Source of the DNA: JANXLO01 sp038231295
Lineage (GTDB): Bacteria > Armatimonadota > Chthonomonadetes > Chthonomonadales > Chthonomonadaceae
Direction of reading: 5' to 3'
Assembly (NCBI GenBank): GCA_038231295.1
Contig: JBBRLP010000159.1
Coordinates: forward strand, 1-11,058
DNA: 11,058 bases
The notes beneath the pieces are model-generated. The model had not been told where the DNA came from, ran no database searches, and worked only from the letters and a program-made list of their open reading frames with translations. Below are positions 6,673 through 11,058 of the stretch, one piece after another; the stretch's first letter is position 1; each line of letters begins with the position of its first letter. Both the position numbers and the translations under genes were made by a program.

Positions 6673-7631
6673 ACACGACAAAACGTTTCGGCACACTTAT
6701 GATTCTCACTTTCATCGTTTTGCTCATCAGCCGCACTCCGCTGGCGCAGGGCGGTCATGTTCCTCACCTCTATATTGCGGACGGGGGTTGGGATAGCGAG
6801 GACTGCCGCCTGATTCGCATGGACGACCTGACCGGAAAGGGCTGGATCACATTCGGGGAGAAGGGCAGCGACGCGCACGATTTCGGCAGCGTCACCGATG
6901 TCGCGGTAGACAGCAAGGGCCGCATCTATGGCGTGGATCAGGAGCGTAGCCGCGTAGTACGCATAGATGACGTGAGCGGTAAAGGCTTCGTCGCGTTCGG
7001 CAAACAGGGCAAGGCGCGAGGGCAGTTCAACTATCCCGAAGGCATCTGCATTGACGCGCAAGACCATCTCTATATCACCGATACCAGCGCGGAGATGGGA
7101 CCGAAAGCCAACCGCGTCATCCGCATGGACGATATGACGGGCAAGAACTGGCAGGTCTTCGATCTGCTGGAAGAGCCGACCGGCATTGCGGTGGATAAGC
7201 AGGGCCGTATCTACATCGCCAACTATGCGGGAGACGCCATCACGCGCATAGACGACATGAGCGGCAAGGGGTTCAAGGAGTTCGGCAAACAGGGCAGCGG
7301 TAAAGGAGAGTTCCATCAGCCCTTCCGCATCGCCCTCGACGCGCAGGGTCGCCTCTACATATCCGACTCCGGCAATCACCGCATCCTCCGTATGGACGAT
7401 ACGACGGGCAAGAACTGGACGACGTTTGGCACACAGGGCAAGGGCAAGAACCAGTTCGGCCGCCCCGGCAACATCGCCTTTGACCGTCAGGGCCGCCTCT
7501 ATATCTGCGATGGCTGGAACAATCGCATTATACGCATAGACGACATGACCGGCAAAAATTGGGCCGCCTTCACCGCTCCAAAGACAGGGCCGCATCAGTT
7601 CTTCACCCTCCACGGCCTCTGCATCCGCTGA
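6669..7631 (+). CDS. Secreted six-bladed NHL-repeat beta-propeller protein
   Basis: The 320-residue protein starts with a signal peptide or N-terminal anchor (residues 1-28, basic MNTTKR then a hydrophobic run ending near LAQGG). Six NHL-type blades follow, starting at about 33, 76, 124, 171, 219 and 267. Each has the pattern IAxDxxGRxYIxDxxxNRIxRxDDMTGKxWxxFGxxGxGxxQFxxP, and a closing HGLCIR completes the ring. The DDxTGK/DDxSGK motif occurs in every blade. NHL propellers are binding scaffolds, some with lyase activity; no catalytic signature is evident here. The ATG overlaps the peptidase TGA (ATGA) and has no good ribosome-binding site, so translational coupling to the peptidase gene is likely. 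The ligand and the functional link to the peptidase are unknown. Confidence 0.9.
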   Translation: MNTTKRFGTLMILTFIVLLISRTPLAQGGHVPHLYIADGGWDSEDCRLIRMDDLTGKGWITFGEKGSDAHDFGSVTDVAVDSKGRIYGVDQERSRVVRIDDVSGKGFVAFGKQGKARGQFNYPEGICIDAQDHLYITDTSAEMGPKANRVIRMDDMTGKNWQVFDLLEEPTGIAVDKQGRIYIANYAGDAITRIDDMSGKGFKEFGKQGSGKGEFHQPFRIALDAQGRLYISDSGNHRILRMDDTTGKNWTTFGTQGKGKNQFGRPGNIAFDRQGRLYICDGWNNRIIRIDDMTGKNWAAFTAPKTGPHQFFTLHGLCIR

Positions 7632-7645
7632 CCTTTCACAGCCGC

Positions 7646-7672
7646 TTGCCGCCGAACGCAACGTGGTACAAT
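7646..7672 (+). promoter_or_regulatory. Extended -10 promoter for the ATPase/TPR operon
   Basis: TACAAT (7667-7672; 5/6 match) is preceded by TGG, giving an extended -10 TGGTACAAT. TTGCCG (7646-7651; 4/6) lies 15 bp upstream, short but tolerable for an extended -10 promoter. The predicted start is near 7679, the first base of the inserted element. Removing the 250-bp element and one TAA would leave a leader of only about 31-34 nt before the ATPase ATG, a normal arrangement. Confidence 0.55.
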
Positions 7673-7675
7673 GAG

Positions 7676-7931
7676 TAACTCACCTTACGCAGGCGGACAA
7701 CCAAGTTGCCCCAACCGAGGGAGCAAAGGGTTGACACCCCTCGCTACGCGGCTTCGCCGGAGCGTCCTTCGGACGAGACACTGTGCGACAAGGTTAGCGG
7801 GCTGCGGAGAGCGGCCCTGACAGCATAGACGTTTCCGAAGGAAACTGGGCCGAAGGTCACATAGCGGGGAGTTTACTCCGTCGCGCTCCCGTAAGGGGCT
7901 AACTGATTGCTCGCCTGCGTAAAGTGAGTAA
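7676..7931. mobile_element. MITE-like element, 250 bp, with terminal inverted repeats and TAA duplication
   Basis: The left end CTCACCTTACGCAGGCG (7679-7695) and the reverse complement of the right end 7912-7928 match at 16 of 17 positions. TAA flanks both sides (7676-7678 and 7929-7931), as expected of a 3-bp target duplication; TNA duplications are known for IS1031-type IS5-family transposases. The 250-bp body has no gene. It folds locally: GGGT-TGAC-ACCC (7728-7739), CGTCC-TTC-GGACG (7763-7775), GTTTCC-GAA-GGAAAC (7831-7845) and GGAG-TTTA-CTCC (7868-7879). It lies between the promoter and the ATPase start, so it should be transcribed as a structured 5' leader. A transposase to move it would have to be elsewhere. 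Alternatively it is a structured RNA with closing terminal pairing, though the flanking TAA pair favours insertion. Confidence 0.7.
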
Positions 7932-7962
7932 GTAAACTGTTGACAAAAGGACGTACAGACAG

Positions 7963-9354
7963 ATGCGAAATGAACTGACGCCTCTGGCGACGGAAAACCT
8001 GATAACCTGGCCAACCCACGAATTTGAAGAGATTCTGCTGGCCTGCGATCCCGGTGAGGCCCTGAAACCAGACGATCCGCGCCACGCTGATCTGTCGCCG
8101 CTTCGTTCCGGGGTCGGTGTCCGCCGATTGCAGAACACTCTGCTGCAACGCAAAGCGCCGGGAAAGTATCATCACTGTCTGCTCTGCGGGCATCGCGGCT
8201 CCGGCAAATCCACGGAACTCCTCGGTCTGCAACAGTGGGCGAATGAAAACGGCTTCCTCGCTCTATGGGAACAGGTGGATGCTCGTTTCGGCATGATTGA
8301 CCTCGACTACTCCGATCTCTTTCTGCTTGCCGCCTCGATGGTGGACGAGGGCATTGGGGCCAATGAGCGTCCCCTCCTCGTTCCGAAACTCAGAAACATC
8401 CTCAGTTGGTTCCATGACATCACCAAAGAAGACGAGGAAATCCGACAATCCGAAGTCGGCGTGGAGGTGGGCGGGCAGTTGGGCGGAACGCTACCGTTCA
8501 GCCTGGGCGCACTCTTCGCAAAACTCACTACGGGGATCAAGGGAACCACCAAACATACGCAGAAGGTGCGCGAAACAATCCGGCGTTACCCGAACGCCCT
8601 TGTCAACCTCACCAGAGACTTTCTTGAGGAAGCGAATCGCGTCGTCATTACCGAAGGACATCCGAAAGGGCTTCTGCTGATCTTCGATAACATGGATCGC
8701 TACGATCCCGTTCAGATTGACGGCATCCTGATGCGGAGCAGTCAGCAGATTCAGAATATGGCCTGTCATACGGTCTTTACCTTTCCTATCTCGCTTGCCT
8801 ACAAGCCCATTACCGGGCGTGTGGACTATCCTACAGCGCTGTTGCCGATGTTGGCGTTGCGTTCACGTAAGGCAGGCTGGAAGGAGACGGTGGCGGCAAG
8901 TGACTACGAGGAGGAACAGATTGATCGCGTTCGGGAGATGCTCGCCCGAAGAGTTGATCTGGATACCCTGTTCTCCAGCCGTGAGGATGTGCGTCAGATG
9001 ATTCGCCTGAGCGGCGGCGCGGTGCGCGACCTTATTCAGCTTATCTCGCTTGCGGCGACCTCGACGCAAGAGGGCGATCAGATCACTTCGGAGGCCGTCC
9101 ACATCGCTGTTCAGGAACTGCGCGGAACCTATATGCGCCTGCTTGCGACGACTCCACAGGACTACCGGTGCCTCGCGAATATCGCGAAGCGGGCCTCCGT
9201 CGCGACCGCCGAGTCCAACTATGCCGAAGCCATAAATCGCTTGCTCTTCAATGGCTGTCTGCTGGAATATACCGAGGACGGGGAGCCGTGGTACGACATT
9301 CATCCCCTTCTGCTGGAAACCGAGGAGCTACGTCATGCCCTCCGCGCTGCTTAA
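7963..9354 (+). CDS. STAND/AAA-like P-loop ATPase with C-terminal winged-helix-like region
   Basis: This is a 463-residue ATPase. Walker A is GHRGSGKST (76-84) and Walker B is LLLIFDNMDR (237-246; Asp242, with Asp245 after it). LSGGAVRDLIQL (349-360) resembles the sensor-2/winged-helix entry of Orc/Cdc6- and STAND-type NTPases, and residues about 390-455 look like a small helical winged-helix domain. The N-terminal LSPLRSGVGVRRLQ segment resembles the entry seen before the P-loop in such NTPases. Residues 165-196 form a Gly-rich hydrophobic insert, possibly a membrane-touching or packing segment. ATG 7963 follows AAAGGA (7946-7951) with 11 nt between. The last 20 nt overlap the TPR gene, so the two products probably work together, the ATPase acting as switch and its partner as sensor. 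No effector domain is visible in it. Confidence 0.85.
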   Translation: MRNELTPLATENLITWPTHEFEEILLACDPGEALKPDDPRHADLSPLRSGVGVRRLQNTLLQRKAPGKYHHCLLCGHRGSGKSTELLGLQQWANENGFLALWEQVDARFGMIDLDYSDLFLLAASMVDEGIGANERPLLVPKLRNILSWFHDITKEDEEIRQSEVGVEVGGQLGGTLPFSLGALFAKLTTGIKGTTKHTQKVRETIRRYPNALVNLTRDFLEEANRVVITEGHPKGLLLIFDNMDRYDPVQIDGILMRSSQQIQNMACHTVFTFPISLAYKPITGRVDYPTALLPMLALRSRKAGWKETVAASDYEEEQIDRVREMLARRVDLDTLFSSREDVRQMIRLSGGAVRDLIQLISLAATSTQEGDQITSEAVHIAVQELRGTYMRLLATTPQDYRCLANIAKRASVATAESNYAEAINRLLFNGCLLEYTEDGEPWYDIHPLLLETEELRHALRAA

Positions 9355-10861
9355 ATCAGAGTCGGGCGCGTTGTCCGCACTGCTGGGCGTCCCCGGTGAA
9401 AAGGAGTACCGCCGCCTGCTGAGAGCGACCCGCATGGCGCACAGTCGTTTCGCGCTGTTTCCCATTGAAAGCGACCTAACGCCTGCCAACCGAACTGCCT
9501 TCATCGAGCGGTTTCGCGCCGACCTCGCACAGCAGGGCCAATGCCTCCGGGTGATTGTTCTCTCCTCCGAAAATTGGGACTTGCTCAACCTGCCCGAAAT
9601 GGCCGCGCCCCTCGAGCAGAACGACGTTGTGCTCGTGGTTGGCCTGGAAGACACCCCGGACATCGTACAGGCGTCGGGCAGCGTCCGCAAACGCCCACCG
9701 CTCCTGGCGCTCCTCAATCATCAGCGCGAATCCCTGCGGAGGCTCGTTCCCACTCCCTTCCTTCTCTGGTGCCGTCCCTACGGCTACGACGCCCTGATGA
9801 CCGACGCCCCCGACTTCTTCGACCACTTCGTCGGCGCTTTTCACTTTCTCTGTGAAACTCCGCAGGTATCCGATCCCATACAGCGCACAGTTACACCTGG
9901 TATAGGCAGTACGCAAACGAATTCGTCTCTCCCGTCGCCAACGATGGTTGAATTCTATCGCCAGAAACTGACGCAACACCCGGAACCGAGAGTGGAACGC
10001 GCAGTTACGCTCGTAGACTTGGCAGATGCGCTTTGGCAATTACGGCATGGACACATAACGTCTCAACTCGAAGAAGCCCGCACCTACGCGCTGGAAGCGA
10101 CCCGCATACTTGCCCCCAAACTCAGTTCACAACAACGTTTCTTCTGGGCTAAAGCTCAAAACACACTTGGTCTAATCCTCACGGACCTTCCCGTTGGCGA
10201 CCGAAACGAGTGCCTTAAGAAGGCGATTACCTACTATGAGGCTGCGCTGAAGATATATACGCTGCAAGATTTCCCAACCCAATGGGCGGCTACTCAAAAC
10301 AATACAGGGAATGCTTACCAACAACTAACCATAGGTCAACGCGATCAGAATCTTCACAAAGCGATGACCTGCTATGAGGCCGCATTGGAGGTTTACACAT
10401 ATGAGAAGTTCCCAATGGATTGGGCAATGACTCAGAATAATATGGGAGTTGTGTTCTCCAATCTTACGACAGGTGATCAAGAAAAGAACCTTCAAAAGGC
10501 GATTCTCTGTCATGCTTCCGCTTTGAAGGTTTATACACACCTAGAGTTCCCACTGGACTGGGCAGGAACCCAACATAACTTGGGAACTGCGTATCTCAAT
10601 CTGCCGACTATTAACCGAGATCAACACCTTCCTAAAGCGATTGCCTGCTTTGAAGCCGCGCTACAGGTTTTTACTTTGCAAGAATTCCCAAGAGATTACG
10701 GACACAGCCATTTCGGTCTAGGGGATGCATATGCCAAAATGGGAGAGACTGAGAGGGCGACGAAACACTTTCGGAATGCGCTGGAGGGTTATGTGGCGGC
10801 GGGACTGCCTGTGGAATGGGAGTGGCGGGCATATGCGGAGGAGCGGCTTCGGGAATTGTGA
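9335..10861 (+). CDS. TPR-repeat protein with uncharacterised alpha/beta N-terminal domain, partner of the ATPase
   Basis: The frame is open upstream to 9251, but ATG 9335 has GAGGAG (9322-9327) at 7 nt, so I take a 508-residue protein. Residues about 25-172 form an alpha/beta-looking domain: strands FALFPI and LRVIVLS, then NDVVLVVGLED, then a LLALLNHQRESLRRLVPTPF helix and APDFFDHFVGAFHF (158-171). I recall the same pattern (a GLE motif, LN-x-x-R-E-x-L-R, then APDFW) upstream of TPRs in NTPase-linked proteins of cyanobacteria and Chloroflexota, with no settled function. Residues 180-205 are a Ser/Thr/Pro-rich linker. After helices at 206-290 come four TPR-like units of exactly 46 residues, marked by FPTQW 313, FPMDW 359, FPLDW 405 and FPRDY 451. 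Base composition drops sharply in the repeat part. Likely a ligand-sensing arm of a split STAND system; the trigger is unknown. Confidence 0.85.
   Translation: MPSALLKSESGALSALLGVPGEKEYRRLLRATRMAHSRFALFPIESDLTPANRTAFIERFRADLAQQGQCLRVIVLSSENWDLLNLPEMAAPLEQNDVVLVVGLEDTPDIVQASGSVRKRPPLLALLNHQRESLRRLVPTPFLLWCRPYGYDALMTDAPDFFDHFVGAFHFLCETPQVSDPIQRTVTPGIGSTQTNSSLPSPTMVEFYRQKLTQHPEPRVERAVTLVDLADALWQLRHGHITSQLEEARTYALEATRILAPKLSSQQRFFWAKAQNTLGLILTDLPVGDRNECLKKAITYYEAALKIYTLQDFPTQWAATQNNTGNAYQQLTIGQRDQNLHKAMTCYEAALEVYTYEKFPMDWAMTQNNMGVVFSNLTTGDQEKNLQKAILCHASALKVYTHLEFPLDWAGTQHNLGTAYLNLPTINRDQHLPKAIACFEAALQVFTLQEFPRDYGHSHFGLGDAYAKMGETERATKHFRNALEGYVAAGLPVEWEWRAYAEERLREL
10208..10795 (+). repeat. In-gene tandem TPR repeat, 138-bp period
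   Basis: The four TPR units of the partner protein repeat every 46 codons (138 bp) with clear DNA resemblance, e.g. AAAGCGAT near the start of a unit, then GAGGCCGC or GAAGCCGC, and TTCCCA before the Trp/Tyr codon. GC over 10261-10620 is 164/360 (46 %) by hand count, against 67-68 % over two sampled 60-bp blocks of the N-terminal part (9481-9540, 9601-9660). Confidence 0.8.
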
Positions 10862-10936
10862 GGACGTCTCCTTGGCTTCGTTCACGTCTGGCACGATTTG
10901 TGGAGGAGGCTTTTGTCCGTAAGCGTCTAATATTTG

Positions 10937-10952
10937 CCACCTTCTCAGGTGG
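10937..10952 (+). other. 6-bp hairpin over the putative -35 region of the IS end
   Basis: CCACCT (10937-10942) pairs with AGGTGG (10947-10952) around TCTC. It overlaps the candidate -35 box, so it could be an operator or a transcript hairpin limiting read-in. Only a weak T-run (ATTTTG) follows after seven bases, so I do not call it a terminator. Confidence 0.35.
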
Positions 10953-10970
10953 TCCGTAATTTTGTAGAAT
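10942..10970 (+). promoter_or_regulatory. Candidate promoter of the IS66-type tnpA
   Basis: TTCTCA (10942-10947; 4/6) and TAGAAT (10965-10970; 5/6) are 17 bp apart, with the tnpA ATG 29 bp after the -10. Spacing and position are good; the -35 match is modest. Confidence 0.45.
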
Positions 10971-10999
10971 GTAAGCATCTCAAATCGGAGGTGCCTTCC

Positions 11000-11058
11000 A
11001 TGACTGCCAGAGAAGCCTTGGCCCAAGAGTGGCGCGATCGTCTCGAAGATTTTGCGCA
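11000..11058 (+). CDS. tnpA: N-terminus of a probable IS66-type TnpA accessory protein (partial)
   Basis: ATG 11000 has GGAGG (10987-10991) at 8 nt. The 19 visible residues, MTAREALAQEWRDRLEDFA, resemble the opening of IS66 TnpA-type helix-turn-helix proteins (a W-x-x-R-hydrophobic-x-x-hydrophobic pattern before an SGxS element). The match is short, so the assignment leans on the GTAA terminus 81 bp upstream. The frame is open to the window edge. Confidence 0.55.
   Translation, partial: MTAREALAQEWRDRLEDFA

Larger units (their letters stand above)
10919..11058 (+). mobile_element. Left end of an IS66-family insertion sequence (runs off window)
   Basis: GTAAGCGTCTAATA begins at 10919. IS66-family elements typically start with GTAA and duplicate 8 bp of target; the adjacent 8 bp here are TTTTGTCC (10911-10918), which should recur after the right end outside the window. 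A promoter and a small gene whose start looks like IS66 tnpA follow at the expected distance. The insertion lies 57 bp after the TPR gene stop. The right end, tnpB and tnpC are not visible, so the family call rests on the terminus and 19 residues. Confidence 0.6.

Noticed and set aside
7940..7968. TTGACA (7940-7945) as a -35 box for the ATPase gene
   Set aside because: At 17 bp spacing the -10 position is ATGCGA, which is the start of the coding region; no usable -10 is present.
8455..8558. Transmembrane helix in the ATPase (Gly-rich insert, residues 165-196)
   Set aside because: It is interrupted by Glu, Gln and Lys residues and lacks a continuous hydrophobic stretch of about 20 residues; kept only as a possible packing insert.
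9251..9334. Upstream ATG 9251 as start of the TPR protein
   Set aside because: It would overlap the ATPase gene by over 100 bp; ATG 9335 has GAGGAG at 7 nt and gives a normal short overlap.

Overview
This is a GC-rich bacterial chromosomal window (about 58-60 % GC by eye; short hand counts gave 58-68 % in coding stretches). Most core-type genes look ordinary, and accessory and repeat DNA lies between them. The gene content is a lipoate-pathway enzyme, a Tat-exported iron-sulfur aldo/keto reductase, an M42-type aminopeptidase, an NHL beta-propeller protein, a soluble PAS histidine kinase and a STAND-like ATPase/TPR pair. This suits a free-living bacterium of a phylum such as Armatimonadota, Chloroflexota or Planctomycetota, but I cannot fix the taxon from sequence alone.

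Layout. 1-139 is the tail of an unrecognised reading frame, directly followed by an acyltransferase-3 membrane protein gene (140-1219) that has lost its start and first helix. Convergent to it is a three-PAS HisKA_2 histidine kinase (1254-3023, minus). A divergent intergenic region carries the kinase promoter and a hairpin-rich leader for lipB (3190-3867). The 459-bp gap 3868-4326 holds no credible gene but is densely structured: a 49-bp imperfect inverted repeat encloses several perfect hairpins and an 18-bp direct repeat. Then come the aldo/keto reductase (4327-5565), an M42-family peptidase (probable TTG start at 5680, end 6672) and an ATGA-coupled secreted NHL protein (6669-7631).

The gap 7632-7962 holds a good extended -10 promoter. 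It also holds a 250-bp MITE-like element (7679-7928) with 17-bp terminal inverted repeats and flanking TAA duplications, placed almost exactly at the predicted transcription start. Downstream is a two-gene operon: a P-loop ATPase (7963-9354) and an overlapping protein (9335-10861) with an uncharacterised alpha/beta-looking N-terminal domain and four exactly 46-residue TPR units. The TPR part has clearly lower GC than its surroundings. An apparent IS66-family element begins at 10919 and runs off the window.

The most interesting points are (i) the ATPase/TPR pair, which looks like a split STAND-type sensor or conflict module, (ii) the two intergenic structured elements at 3871-4283 and 7679-7928, which share a recognisable ordered set of motifs and so may belong to one undescribed family, and (iii) the position of the second element as the probable 5' leader of the ATPase operon.
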